Notes: generated from the letters alone by a model not told the origin. DNA of 64,000 bases from Anaerosporobacter mobilis DSM 15930 (GCF_900142955.1 NZ_FRCP01000006.1:248001-312000); one strand, 5' to 3'. Positions 8,728-17,770 are shown, numbered from the stretch's first letter. Numbers and translations are program-made.

Positions 8728-10449
8728 ATGGGCTATAAAAATTTTAATTCAAGTGTGTATTGTCCTGTGTTTTCTATTGCTAACATTCAGGACTTTACTA
8801 CATTTGAAAAACACTTCGATGAACTTGTAAAACATACTAACGTGGGCAAAGTTTATCTCGAGACTTATCGAGGCGGTAACATGTTAATAGAAGAGGAACT
8901 ACTAAAACTGAAATCATTCTTTGAATCAAAAGGTATGAAACTTGCAGGTGGTATCACTACTGAAGATGAAGACCATGGTGATGGTGGATTTCATCCTTTC
9001 TGCTACACTTCTAGCCAAACAAGAGAGAAGCTCAAATCTATTGTTACGCTTACTTCCAAACTGTTTGATGAGTTTATCTTAGATGATTTCTACTTTACAA
9101 ACTGTCGTTGCCCAAGATGTATCGAAACAAAGGGAACTCGTTCTTGGACACAATTTCGTCTAGATTTGATGAAAGATATCTCCGAAAATGCTATCGTTAA
9201 GACAGCGAAAGAAGTAAATCCCAATGTCAAAGCAATTATCAAATACCCTAACTGGTATGAGCATTATCAAGATGCTGGATATAATCTAGAAGATGAACCA
9301 CTTATCTTCGATTATATATACACTGGAACAGAAACCAGAAACCCTATGTATTCACAGCAGCATCTACCTAAATATCTTAGTTACTTTATCGTTCGCTATT
9401 TAGAACATGTAAAGCCTGGAAAAAACCTAGGTGGTTGGTTTGATCCATATGAATGCACCTATAACCTGACTTCTTATCTAGATCAGGCTTATCTTACCCT
9501 ATTTGCCAAAGCGAAGGAAGCTATGTTATTCAATCTATCATCCTTAACCAAAGATCCTACCTTTCATAACTTTGCACCTGCAGTAGGACGAATGATGGAG
9601 GATGTTGACGGATATCTTCAATTATTAGGAACTCCAACAGGTGTGGCAACCTACCTTCCATACCATAGCCACGGCGAAGACTTTTTACACAATTATATTG
9701 GTATGTGTGGTATTCCGCTTGACCCTTATCCAACATACCCTAGCGAAGCTAAGAATATTCTATTAACAGCAAATGCGGCTTGCGATCCTGAGATTATAGA
9801 GAAAGTTAAGAAGAGTTTGATGCATGGTGCTGATGTTATGGTGACTTCCGGTTTTGTAGAAAAACTTGGTGATGACTTCCTTGAATTCATGCATGTCACT
9901 TATACCTCTAGAAAAGCACTTGTAAACTCCTACGCATATTCCCCTAATGGCGGAGTATCTTATGGCGGACATGTAGAGACTTCTAACAAGATTCTAATAC
10001 CTCAACTTGAGTTCTTTACCAACGATGTGTGGGAATTAATTGGAGGTTTAGGAACGGATAACAACTTCCCTATCCTATTAAAAACCAAGTACGGAAACGG
10101 TCGTATGTTTATCGTTACTATTCCAGATGATTTTGGCGATTTATACAACTACCCTGAAACAATTCTTAACACAATACGAGAATCCATTCAAGATCAGATG
10201 CGTGTACGTCTACAATCACGATCAAACGTAACGCTCTTTACGTATGATAATGATACTTTCATCGTCCGTTCATTCAATCCATTCATACATAACATCTCTA
10301 TCGTTATTAACGAGGAAGATGTTGTCCTATATGATTTGGAAAGAGAACGGGAAGTTACTGGTACCTCAATTAATGGAGAAACTATCTTTTCAGTTGAAGC
10401 ATATCCATCTACTAATATGGTATATCAAATCAAGCGATTAAATCCTTAA
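8728..10449 (+). CDS. Glycoside-hydrolase-like protein of unknown specificity
   Basis: A 573-residue cytosolic protein (no signal peptide) behind an ideal AAGGAGGT site. The first ~330 residues look like a (beta/alpha)8 glycosidase barrel: GKVYLETYRGG near residue 50, FDEFILDDFYFTNCRCPRC near 112, IIKYPNWYEHY near 170, GGWFDPYEC near 235. They are followed by a segment resembling the glutamine-amidotransferase-like middle domain of GH42-type enzymes (NAACDPEIIEKV, then GADVMVTSGFVEKL) and a C-terminal beta domain. The CxCPxC cluster in the barrel is unusual. I do not recognise a characterised family, and the fold assignment is inferred from motif style. It sits near the GH51 arabinofuranosidase and AraC regulator, so a role in sugar metabolism is plausible but unproven. 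Confidence 0.6.
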   Translation: MGYKNFNSSVYCPVFSIANIQDFTTFEKHFDELVKHTNVGKVYLETYRGGNMLIEEELLKLKSFFESKGMKLAGGITTEDEDHGDGGFHPFCYTSSQTREKLKSIVTLTSKLFDEFILDDFYFTNCRCPRCIETKGTRSWTQFRLDLMKDISENAIVKTAKEVNPNVKAIIKYPNWYEHYQDAGYNLEDEPLIFDYIYTGTETRNPMYSQQHLPKYLSYFIVRYLEHVKPGKNLGGWFDPYECTYNLTSYLDQAYLTLFAKAKEAMLFNLSSLTKDPTFHNFAPAVGRMMEDVDGYLQLLGTPTGVATYLPYHSHGEDFLHNYIGMCGIPLDPYPTYPSEAKNILLTANAACDPEIIEKVKKSLMHGADVMVTSGFVEKLGDDFLEFMHVTYTSRKALVNSYAYSPNGGVSYGGHVETSNKILIPQLEFFTNDVWELIGGLGTDNNFPILLKTKYGNGRMFIVTIPDDFGDLYNYPETILNTIRESIQDQMRVRLQSRSNVTLFTYDNDTFIVRSFNPFIHNISIVINEEDVVLYDLEREREVTGTSINGETIFSVEAYPSTNMVYQIKRLNP

Positions 10450-10489
10450 TCACAATAAGTAACAGTAGGTAATAAATACAACATAAAAA

Positions 10490-10567
10490 GACAATCTTTT
10501 AAATGGTTTTATACGGTTTCGTGGATATGAAATATCCGCAAATTCGTACAAATCATAAAGATTGTCT
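10490..10567. terminator. Bidirectional terminator between convergent genes
   Basis: A 78-nt near-perfect hairpin: GACAATCTTT pairs with AAAGATTGTC at the base, and CGTGGATAT with ATATCCGC at the tip. It carries A/T runs on both sides, so it can stop transcription from the glycosidase-like gene and from the MATE gene. Confidence 0.85.
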
Positions 10568-10573
10568 GTTTTA

Positions 10574-11908
10574 TTATGCATCTACAAACCCAGCTTTGGC
10601 TCTCCATTTACCACTTGCAAATCTCCACACAAAGAAGCAAACACGGAAAATCCAATCCATAACCATAGCCATCCATACGCCTAACGCTCCATATCCTAAC
10701 CATACTCCTAATATATAACTGAATAGAATACGAAACGCAAACATAGAAAAGATTGATAGAATCATGGCGAATTTCACATCGTTACATGCCCTTAACGCAT
10801 TCGGTAAGGTGAAGGAAGCTGGCCACAAGAATATCGCCATACCATTATGAATAAAAATTAATATATACGCTAATTTACTAGTCTCTGGTGATAAGGAAAA
10901 CAATTGCAAGATCAAAGGTAATGCAAGTAAGATGCAAGTATTCGCCACTGCTGTTATTGCATATGTAATCTTTAATATCTTCTTCGTATAATATTTAACC
11001 TGTTTTTCGTCATGGGCACCTACGCATTGCCCGACTACTGTAATCATTGCAAGACTCATAGCTTGACCTGCTATACAACCCATACTATCAATGGTATTAG
11101 CAACTCCATTAGCTGCTATCTGTATCGTACCAAATCGTGCAATTATACTAACTACGATTACACGTCCAAACTGAAACAATCCACTCTCTATTCCACTTGG
11201 AATTCCGATATATAAGATTCTCTTAATCATATACCAATCGGGCCGTATACTTCTACCCACCAGATGTACCTCATTCTTTTTATTACATAACAAGAAAAAC
11301 ATAATACCTGCTGCCACCGACCTAGATAGTAACGACGGTATTGCTACCCCCTCAACCCCCATCTTGCAGCCGTAGATAAAGATTGCATTGCCAGCTATAT
11401 TTATTATATTCATAAGAATAGACACCTTCATTGATAACTTCGAGTTACCCATGGCACGGAACAATGCGGCACTAGAATTATAGATAGCTAGAAACGGGAA
11501 GGATAAAGCAGTTACTATAAAATAGGTTGATGCATTGCTCATAACATCTTCCTCTATCGATCCAAACAATACGGATAGTATGGTTTTCCTGAATAAGATC
11601 GAAAGAATCATTACAACTGTTGAAATGGTTAGCGCAATCAACAGTAATTGTTTTGCTGACCTACATGCCTTATCTTTTCTCTTTGCACCAATAAACTGTG
11701 CTGTTACTACAGCTCCTCCTGTCGCTAATGCAGCAAAGACTGCGATAATAAGATTATTGATCATATCAACAAGCGAGACACCCGATATGGCTGCCTCGCC
11801 TACTGTTGACACCATGACTACATCGGCCATTCCAACCGTTACAGCCAGTACCTGTTCAATAATCAATGGTACTATTAATTTCTTTAAGCTACTTTTTGAA
11901 AATAACAT
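10574..11908 (-). CDS. MATE-family multidrug/sodium antiporter
   Basis: A 444-residue integral membrane protein with twelve predicted hydrophobic helices in two homologous halves. The N-terminal half has LIIEQVLAVTVGMADVVMVS and SGVSLVDMI, and the second half begins near residue 230 with the cognate IPSGIESGLFQFGRVIV. These are hallmarks of MATE transporters (Na+ or H+ driven export of drugs or metabolites). The start is supported by GTAGGAGATATC before ATG. The substrate cannot be read from sequence. It is transcribed toward the shared terminator at 10490-10567. Confidence 0.92.
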   Translation of the reverse strand: MLFSKSSLKKLIVPLIIEQVLAVTVGMADVVMVSTVGEAAISGVSLVDMINNLIIAVFAALATGGAVVTAQFIGAKRKDKACRSAKQLLLIALTISTVVMILSILFRKTILSVLFGSIEEDVMSNASTYFIVTALSFPFLAIYNSSAALFRAMGNSKLSMKVSILMNIINIAGNAIFIYGCKMGVEGVAIPSLLSRSVAAGIMFFLLCNKKNEVHLVGRSIRPDWYMIKRILYIGIPSGIESGLFQFGRVIVVSIIARFGTIQIAANGVANTIDSMGCIAGQAMSLAMITVVGQCVGAHDEKQVKYYTKKILKITYAITAVANTCILLALPLILQLFSLSPETSKLAYILIFIHNGMAIFLWPASFTLPNALRACNDVKFAMILSIFSMFAFRILFSYILGVWLGYGALGVWMAMVMDWIFRVCFFVWRFASGKWRAKAGFVDA

Positions 11909-12023
11909 GATATCTCCTACTGTCGTTTTGCAATACGTCTTCTACTTTAGTAAATAGAACTTATCTATTCTATCTCATTCTAGTCGTATTTTGTCGCTTC
12001 CACAATAGTAATCCCCATATTTT

Positions 12024-12275
12024 TTACCAAAAATGCTTTTCACTAGGACAATTGCTTACTTTCTTAGCTGCTCTTACTTCAACAAAGCACCCACATTTTC
12101 TACACATACCGTTCTCTAGATCGTCACATTGCTTACAAAGAGAAAGCCTTCTTTGGTATTCATTCTCTTCTGTCTTTATATCGATTGGAAGTAATTCAAT
12201 ATATTCATACATGTTTGCATAATATCTGTCCTTATCAATTTCTGAGAGCAAACATTTCTTACATGCCCAGGTCAT
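12024..12275 (-). CDS. Small Cys-rich protein (DUF6171-like), translationally coupled to GH51
   Basis: 83 residues with eight cysteines in CxxC-type clusters: CKKC at residues 5-8, then CKQC, CRKCGC and a final NCP motif. This suggests one or two zinc (or iron-sulfur) knuckles. Its ATG overlaps the stop codon of the arabinofuranosidase gene (TAATG), so the two are translationally coupled. Proteins of this kind are common in Lachnospiraceae and have no assigned function. It is likely a cytosolic metal-binding accessory protein; the family name is from memory. Confidence 0.7.
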   Translation of the reverse strand: MTWACKKCLLSEIDKDRYYANMYEYIELLPIDIKTEENEYQRRLSLCKQCDDLENGMCRKCGCFVEVRAAKKVSNCPSEKHFW

Positions 12276-13756
12276 TATTTCACCTTAATGGATACTACAC
12301 TACAAGCAGGTACAGTAAGAATTAACTTATCTCCTTCTACTCTATATCCCTCATAACTTACTGGCTCCACTACATGTCCATCTTCGAAGGAATTATAGGC
12401 ATCCATTTTTGATTGTAATATTTCTGCTGAGCAATCGCCTAACGCTTTACCTACAAGATCTAGCGTAACCTCATACTCTTCCTGCAAATCACAATTGGAT
12501 ATTGTTATAAGAATACTTCCATCTTCTCTTATAGAAACCGATTGGGAAAGCGCAGGCACAATCACTTCTTCACCTGCCTCACAACTGTCTATATAACTGT
12601 CAAGTAAAGTAGCCTCTTGATGGTCACGGTACATACGAAATACATGGAAGGTAGGTGTCTTAATCATCTTATCGCCTTCTGTAAGAATAACCGATTGCAA
12701 TACATTAACTACTTGTGCAATATTAGCCATCACCACACGGTCGGAATGTTGATTAAAGATATTCAGATTAATGGAGGCTGTAATTGCATCTCTCATTGTA
12801 TTTTGTTGATATAAGAATCCTGGATTCGTACCTGGTTCTACATCAAACCAATTGCCCCATTCATCAACAATTAATCCGATTTCATGGTCTTTATCATGCT
12901 TACTCATAATTTCACAGTGTTTAACAATCAGTTCTTCGATTTGGTATGCATTTTGTATTGTCTTATAATATTCTTCTGTAGAGAACTCCGTAGCACTACC
13001 CTTCTTAGACCAATCACCTGTTGGGATAGTATAGTAATGAAGACTAATTGCCTTTGTATGAAACGTATTCAACATAGACATAAGCTTATCCGTCCAATTA
13101 TAATCAGCTGCGTTAGGTCCACACGCGATTTTATATAACTCGTTTCCGCTAAAATTCCTACAAAACGTTTGGTATCTTCTATATTCGTGTGCATAATACT
13201 CTGGAAGCATACTGCCTCCACAGCCCCAGTTTTCATTGCCAATACCAAGATATTTTAATTTCCATGGTTTCTCTCTTCCATTCTTCTTACGCAAATCCGC
13301 CATAGGAGAGATACCATCAAAGGTCATATATTCAACCCATTCAGCAAGCTCTTGTACAGTACCACTACCTACATTTCCAGAGATATATGGTTCACAGCCA
13401 ATCTGTTCACATAGCTCCATGAATTCATGAGTACCAAAACTATTATCTTCTGTTACACCACCCCAATTGGTATTAACCATCTTCTTTCTATCTTCTTTTG
13501 GTCCAATACCATCTTTCCAATGATATTCATCTGCAAAACAGCCACCTGGCCAACGAAGTACTGGTGTCTTGATTTCTTTTAAGGCTTCTACAACATCGTT
13601 TCTCATACCATTCGTATTAGGAATAGCAGAATTCTCTCCAACATAAATCCCCTCATAGATACATCTTCCTAGATGCTCAGAGAAATGTCCGTAGATTTCT
13701 TTGTTAATTTTACTCTTACGATTTGCTGCGTTTACATATAGTTTCGCTTGTTTCAT
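12275..13756 (-). CDS. abfA: Alpha-L-arabinofuranosidase, family GH51
   Basis: Intracellular exo-acting enzyme releasing terminal L-arabinose from arabino-oligosaccharides. The 493-residue length, the N-terminal [20 protein letters not shown] and the [12 protein letters not shown] motif are typical of bacterial GH51 enzymes. The acid/base Glu lies in [11 protein letters not shown] (near residue 173) and the nucleophile Glu in [10 protein letters not shown] (near residue 293). There is no signal peptide, so the substrate is imported first. The AraC-type regulator at 13912 is divergently transcribed, and the 155-nt gap between them carries two direct TGATATAT sites. The DUF6171-like gene follows immediately. 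Confidence 0.96.
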   Translation of the reverse strand: MKQAKLYVNAANRKSKINKEIYGHFSEHLGRCIYEGIYVGENSAIPNTNGMRNDVVEALKEIKTPVLRWPGGCFADEYHWKDGIGPKEDRKKMVNTNWGGVTEDNSFGTHEFMELCEQIGCEPYISGNVGSGTVQELAEWVEYMTFDGISPMADLRKKNGREKPWKLKYLGIGNENWGCGGSMLPEYYAHEYRRYQTFCRNFSGNELYKIACGPNAADYNWTDKLMSMLNTFHTKAISLHYYTIPTGDWSKKGSATEFSTEEYYKTIQNAYQIEELIVKHCEIMSKHDKDHEIGLIVDEWGNWFDVEPGTNPGFLYQQNTMRDAITASINLNIFNQHSDRVVMANIAQVVNVLQSVILTEGDKMIKTPTFHVFRMYRDHQEATLLDSYIDSCEAGEEVIVPALSQSVSIREDGSILITISNCDLQEEYEVTLDLVGKALGDCSAEILQSKMDAYNSFEDGHVVEPVSYEGYRVEGDKLILTVPACSVVSIKVK

Positions 13757-13837
13757 CTTGTACCTCCTAAAGTATCTCCATATATTTTTTCATGAATTTT
13801 ATATCTCAATGTTACATAATTGACAAATTGATTACAA

Positions 13838-13866
13838 TGATATATCTTATTATAAAACTGATATAT
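13838..13866. promoter_or_regulatory. Candidate AraC-type operator (two direct half-sites)
   Basis: Two identical TGATATAT boxes at 13838-13845 and 13859-13866 are exactly 21 bp apart, two helical turns. This is the usual layout for an AraC-family dimer binding direct repeats. They lie in the divergent region between abfA and the AraC-type gene. Function inferred from position only. Confidence 0.45.
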
Positions 13867-13911
13867 TCTATTTTTTATTATATGAATAATCCCATAATGG
13901 AGTGACTTAAA

Positions 13912-14703
13912 ATGAAACTACATAGCATAGGTTATCACTACCGAGAAAATTCAAACTTTTATATTCATCGCCCTCATGGGTCAGGTGATTATCTACTTCT
14001 ACTCACCTTAACACCTAGCTTCTTCAAGATTAATGGTGAAACCATCTTAACGAAACCAAACTGTTTGATTTTGTTCAACAAAATGTCTCCACAATATTAT
14101 GGCGCCGTTAGTCAGCCCTTTTGTAATGATTTCATACACTTCGACTTTGAAGACGAAGCTGAACAATCCTATGTTTCTTCCATTATCTCCTATGATACTT
14201 TATATGAAATTCCAACCATGGAGTTGGTATCGAGAAAGGTTCGTGATTTAAGTTTTGAGCATCTCTCAGCAAATAGCAGAAAAGAAGATTCCATGCAGCT
14301 AATCGTAAAACTTCTATTTCTAAAAATCGAAGAACAACTCAAGGCCAATGAATTAACTACACCTTATTCGCCATATTACCACGATTTGCTCTCATTACGT
14401 TCGTATATCTATAACTCCGTAGATAAGAAGCACACCACACAGGAATTGGCAAGTAGATTAGACCTTAGTCCTTCTCACTTTCACGCCTTATACAAAAAAA
14501 CCTTTGGAATATCCTGTATTCAGGATGTGATTGTTAGTAAGGTAGAATTCGCCAAATATCATCTTACTCAAACCAATTATCGGATTAAGGAAATCGCTGC
14601 CCTCTGTGGTTATGAAAACGATGTACACTTTATGAGACAGTTTAAGAAACTAACTGGCTACACACCAAAAGAATACAGAAACAGGGTATCACATAAGGAG
14701 TAA
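13912..14703 (+). CDS. AraC-family transcriptional regulator
   Basis: 263 residues. The N-terminal ~150 residues form a cupin-like sensor domain (FYIHRPHGSGDYLLLLTLTP, then LILFNKMSPQYYG). The C-terminal ~100 residues carry the paired helix-turn-helix units (TTQELASRLDLSPSHFHAL, then IKEIAALCGYENDVHFMRQF) and the family-end KKLTGYTPKEYRN. It is divergent from the GH51 gene and is probably its sugar-responsive activator. The stop codon lies inside the stem of the downstream bidirectional terminator. Confidence 0.92.
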   Translation: MKLHSIGYHYRENSNFYIHRPHGSGDYLLLLTLTPSFFKINGETILTKPNCLILFNKMSPQYYGAVSQPFCNDFIHFDFEDEAEQSYVSSIISYDTLYEIPTMELVSRKVRDLSFEHLSANSRKEDSMQLIVKLLFLKIEEQLKANELTTPYSPYYHDLLSLRSYIYNSVDKKHTTQELASRLDLSPSHFHALYKKTFGISCIQDVIVSKVEFAKYHLTQTNYRIKEIAALCGYENDVHFMRQFKKLTGYTPKEYRNRVSHKE

Positions 14704-14722
14704 TCCTTAGTGATACCCTGTT
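14679..14722. terminator. Bidirectional terminator overlapping the AraC-type gene stop
   Basis: AACAGGGTATCAC plus TAAGGA pairs with TCCTTA plus GTGATACCCTGTT around a 4-nt loop. It covers the last codons and the stop of the AraC-type gene and lies 6 nt from the stop of the convergent transglutaminase gene. Confidence 0.85.
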
Positions 14723-14728
14723 ATTCAT

Positions 14729-15805
14729 TTATTTGGTTACGGTAACTTTTGTAGTTAGTTTTTTCACTGTTTTATCAGGCATAGTAACAGTGGCTGTTAT
14801 AGTTGCTGCTCCTTTTGACTTAGCAGTTATTTTACCGGTCTTTGACACCACTACAATCTTCTTATTACTACTCTTCCATTGTACACTTGCCTTCTCTGGA
14901 ATTGGTAGAGTAATTTTCTTACTCTTATTCACCTTTAAGGATAACTTCGACAACATCTTAATATCAGATGTTGTTACTTTATAATTCTTTTCTGAAATCG
15001 GATATTCTTCCAATATCTCTTCCGTAGCAAATTGATCTGTAGCAATATGATCTTTATTAAACGTATTACTACCTTTTAGAAAATAATCATAATAGATCCT
15101 AGTTCCTCCAATGGGATCATCCCATGTAGGATCAACAAAATACCACTTATTCTTTAACTTAACTATATTCCATGCATGTAGCGTCTGTACACCATCTGTC
15201 TCGGCTAGTCCCGTAATAACTTTACAAGGAATCCCTGCCTCAGTTAACATCTTATAATATAATAGGGCATAACCATTACATACGGTACTATTATTAAACA
15301 AACCATCATATGCACTGAATTTCTCTAAGTCTGTATCGTATTCCAAACGATCAACAATATAGTCGTGTATCGTTTTCACTTTTCCATATGGCGACATGCT
15401 CCGTACACCTAGAGATTCTAGTTCTTTCTTAATCTCAGCATCAACTTCATTGGTCTCCTCTAATGTCTCATAATAACTAAATTTTATAACGAATAAACTT
15501 CCATTAGAAGATACGGTATATGATTTAAGTAATCCTTGTAAATAATCTGCATCACTGGATGTATTTTCATCGTCTATCTGGTATGCATCCGTTAACATAT
15601 CATCAAAGTCCTTAAAAATCTTATCCCCATCTTTTCCTATATAAGTTATTATTACTTTACTTTCACGATTTGTAACTGCCTTATACAATTCATTGATGAA
15701 TTCATCACGATTTTTCGTTGTCGCTGCTGTTACAATCTGCGGAAAGATAAGTGAAATCATTAAAAGGATACATAGTAAAAATGTTCTCCGCTTTTTAACA
15801 TACAT
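14729..15805 (-). CDS. Secreted transglutaminase-like protein with bacterial Ig (BIG2) domain
   Basis: 358 residues starting with a Sec signal peptide (RRTFLLCILLMISLIFPQIV, cleavage near VTAA). The middle carries a transglutaminase/protease-like core with a Cys-His-Asp triad: TVCNGYALLYYKML (Cys), LHAWNIVKL (His), FVDPTWDDP (Asp). The last ~80 residues form a BIG2-type Ig domain (VQWKSSNKKIVVVSKTGKIT, then GAATITATVTMP). Such proteins are extracellular or wall-associated in Clostridia and may act as peptidases or cross-linkers; the substrate is unknown. It lies 45 nt downstream of the DtxR-type gene on the same strand. Confidence 0.88.
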   Translation of the reverse strand: MYVKKRRTFLLCILLMISLIFPQIVTAATTKNRDEFINELYKAVTNRESKVIITYIGKDGDKIFKDFDDMLTDAYQIDDENTSSDADYLQGLLKSYTVSSNGSLFVIKFSYYETLEETNEVDAEIKKELESLGVRSMSPYGKVKTIHDYIVDRLEYDTDLEKFSAYDGLFNNSTVCNGYALLYYKMLTEAGIPCKVITGLAETDGVQTLHAWNIVKLKNKWYFVDPTWDDPIGGTRIYYDYFLKGSNTFNKDHIATDQFATEEILEEYPISEKNYKVTTSDIKMLSKLSLKVNKSKKITLPIPEKASVQWKSSNKKIVVVSKTGKITAKSKGAATITATVTMPDKTVKKLTTKVTVTK

Positions 15806-15850
15806 CCTATTTTCCTCCTACCCATTCTTACCCTAACGTTAATTGTCCAG

Positions 15851-16237
15851 TTACTTCTTTCGCTTTTTCAAGTATTTCTTCCATTTCTTCCTAGTTGATT
15901 TGCTTAAATGGTGCTCCATAAGATCGGCTTCAAGATTAGCAGTTTCTTCGTCAACTTCTAAAACTTCTATTAGAAATTTACGAATCACCTTATATGACTC
16001 ATAGATATTATTCGCTGCTTTTTCGCCTTTTGGAGTTAACTTAACTGTTCCATAATGTTCATGCACGATAAATCCGTCCTCTTTTAGGGTATTAATTGCT
16101 CGATTTACACTTGGCTTAGATAACCCTAAATATTTTGCTACATCTGTTACTCTTACCTCTTCATGCTCTCGTGCTAGAATATAAATCTGCTTAAGATAAT
16201 CTTCTTGTGATGCGGTAAGTGTATATTTCTCTTTCAT
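15851..16237 (-). CDS. DtxR/MntR-family metal-dependent repressor, short form
   Basis: 128 residues: an N-terminal winged helix (VTDVAKYLGLSKPSVNRAI, then DGFIVHEHYGTVKLTPKG) and a dimerisation/metal domain (ANLEADLMEHHLS), with no C-terminal SH3 domain, as in MntR. SQEDYLKQIY keeps the N-terminal Asp ligand and the ExxxMEHH motif is intact. The position usually held by a His ligand in HRLLxxFL appears as Tyr (ESYKVIRKFL), so metal choice may differ or metal control may be lost. It lies 15 nt after the MarR-type gene, so they are co-transcribed. Basic C-terminal tail (KKWKKYLKKRKK). Confidence 0.85.
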   Translation of the reverse strand: MKEKYTLTASQEDYLKQIYILAREHEEVRVTDVAKYLGLSKPSVNRAINTLKEDGFIVHEHYGTVKLTPKGEKAANNIYESYKVIRKFLIEVLEVDEETANLEADLMEHHLSKSTRKKWKKYLKKRKK

Positions 16238-16252
16238 TGTACCTCCAGATTA

Positions 16253-16699
16253 TTAATTATCACACTGGTAACTCTTAAAGAACTGATTCAGGTTAGTTAA
16301 TGCCATTACTAATGTAGTGGTTTCTTGTTCTCCTAATCCCTCTATCATTGCTTTAATCATCTTCTCATGGAAGTTCTTATGATGTGCATATGCCTCTTTA
16401 CCAAGTTCGCTTAGTGATATCAACACTACTCGTTTATCTTTTTCACTGCGAGTTCGATTCACATATCCTTTTTTAACAAGACTGTTTATCGCAATCGTTA
16501 ACGTCCCAACTGTTACTTTTAATGTTTTTGCTATAGAAGACATATTCTTAGCTGCTTTGTCTCCAATTGCTTCTATGATATGCATGTCATTATTTGTAAT
16601 ATTTTTAAATCGTTCCGTAATAATAGCTTTTTGTTCCAACTCCATTATATCGTTAAACAAATTGACTAACGTTTCATGAAACGTGCTGTATGCATCCAT
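16253..16699 (-). CDS. MarR-family transcriptional regulator
   Basis: 148 residues with the MarR winged helix: AAKNMSSIAKTLKVTVGTL as recognition region, INSLVKKGYVNRTRSEKDKR as wing and VVLISLSELGKEAY. It resembles the FabT branch that controls fatty-acid synthesis genes, but no fab genes are nearby, so that assignment is only a possibility. It is followed closely by the DtxR-type regulator. Confidence 0.85.
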   Translation of the reverse strand: MDAYSTFHETLVNLFNDIMELEQKAIITERFKNITNNDMHIIEAIGDKAAKNMSSIAKTLKVTVGTLTIAINSLVKKGYVNRTRSEKDKRVVLISLSELGKEAYAHHKNFHEKMIKAMIEGLGEQETTTLVMALTNLNQFFKSYQCDN

Positions 16700-16773
16700 A
16701 TTATTTCCTCATTTCTATATCGCCTAGGTTAACGTAAGTGTATGCCCCCCGTGTAGCCTTGACTACCATCGAT

Positions 16774-17142
16774 TTATTTAGATGGAACAACTTCTAACCA
16801 GTAACCATCTGGATCACTGATAAAATAGATTCCCATGTCAGGATTTTCAAAACATACACAATCCATTTCCTTGTGTTTCTTTAAAGCTGCTTCATAATCA
16901 TCTACTTGGAAAGCTAGATGGAATTCATTGTCTCCTAAATTATAAGGACGATCCCATTCTTTTAACCAAGTAAGCTCTAGAAGATGTGGTGTAGTTTCAT
17001 CGCCAAGATATACAAGAATGAAGCTTCCATCTGGTGCTTCGAATCTTCTTGTTTCCACAAGTCCTAACGCTTCTTTATAAAATGAAAGAGATTTATCAAG
17101 ATCAAATACGTTATAATTATTATGTGCAAATGTAAATTTCAT
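16774..17142 (-). CDS. gloA: Glyoxalase I-like VOC-family protein
   Basis: 122 residues, one vicinal-oxygen-chelate unit. Metal-binding and fold motifs are FAHNNYNVFDLDKSLSFYKE, HLLELTWLKEWD, NEFHLAFQVDDYEAA and ISDPDGYWLEVV, which match bacterial lactoylglutathione lyases. Clostridia lack glutathione, so the in-vivo thiol or substrate may differ. The gene has its own promoter (17176-17204) and GGGAGG ribosome site. Confidence 0.85.
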   Translation of the reverse strand: MKFTFAHNNYNVFDLDKSLSFYKEALGLVETRRFEAPDGSFILVYLGDETTPHLLELTWLKEWDRPYNLGDNEFHLAFQVDDYEAALKKHKEMDCVCFENPDMGIYFISDPDGYWLEVVPSK

Positions 17143-17175
17143 ATGCTACCTCCCATTTTTATTATCTGTAGTAAT

Positions 17176-17204
17176 ATCTTAACATAGCTTTTCTTTGATT
17201 TCAA
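17176..17204 (-). promoter_or_regulatory. Promoter of gloA-like gene
   Basis: Minus strand: TTGAAA (17204-17199), 17-nt spacer, TAAGAT (17181-17176). It lies about 35 nt before the start codon. Confidence 0.65.
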
Positions 17205-17280
17205 ATAATAACGTCAATACATAGCGAAATATATGAGTGTTAATTATCACTTTTTCCTTGTATTGACATTGCATTATTTG
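17202..17280. promoter_or_regulatory. Inverted repeat in the divergent promoter region
   Basis: CAAATAAT-aac-GTCAATAC (17202-17220) and GTATTGACATTGCATTATTTG (17260-17280, 21 nt) are inverted copies with a 39-nt spacer. They overlap the -35 regions of two outward promoters. This may be a shared operator, or simply an inverted duplication of a promoter. Confidence 0.5.
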
Positions 17281-17297
17281 ATAAGAAGTATTATAAT
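17269..17297 (+). promoter_or_regulatory. Promoter of an orphan transcription unit
   Basis: TTGCAT (17269-17274), 17-nt spacer, TATAAT (17292-17297), reading away from the gloA-like gene into a region without an ORF. Confidence 0.6.
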
Positions 17298-17302
17298 AAA
17301 AC

Positions 17303-17626
17303 AAGATAAAGCATATAATCATTTTATGATTGATGAAAAATACTGAGGAAACATAGATATACCAGTACTTTAGCTACCAAGGAATAGTTTACTATAATAG
17401 CAATATCACAGCGTTAGCTGTGTTATGCATAAACAAGCCACAAAAGAACAAAACACAAATGATAAATAACAAAAGTACATAGGAATAAAATACGAATGAT
17501 AATTACTACCAACGATAAAGAATTAAATTACAAAAGATTACCATACGAAGGATAAAGAAATATAGATACAAAAGATAAAGAAAAAATATAACAACAAAAG
17601 GATATCCAATTGGATATCCTTTTGTT
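17303..17626 (+). ncRNA. Candidate non-coding RNA with degenerate GATAAAG repeats
   Basis: This stretch between a good promoter and a perfect terminator has stop codons in all frames and no credible ORF (longest about 19 codons, without a clear ribosome site). It contains a CACAGC/GCTGTG hairpin (17407-17422). From about 17455 to 17606 there are roughly six degenerate copies of a unit like ACRAARGATAAAGAA separated by 15-37 nt. The A-rich, weakly structured repeats could be protein- or RNA-binding sites. No known RNA family is recognised. Existence as a transcript is inferred only from promoter plus terminator. Confidence 0.35.
17593..17626. terminator. Perfect 34-nt palindromic terminator
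   Basis: AACAAAAGGATATCCAA followed by its exact reverse complement; A and T runs flank both sides. It can terminate the orphan unit. The following 17627-17770 is AT-rich with nothing further recognised. Confidence 0.75.
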
Positions 17627-17770
17627 AATTCACTCGCAACGCTGAAGTTCGTAGTGGTACTAGTAACAACGACATTATACAGTTGCTCATCGAACTACGT
17701 TCGGCATAACATTAGTCGGGTATTCTAATACTAATAAATCAAGAATTTCATTATGAGCTATTTCAAACCC

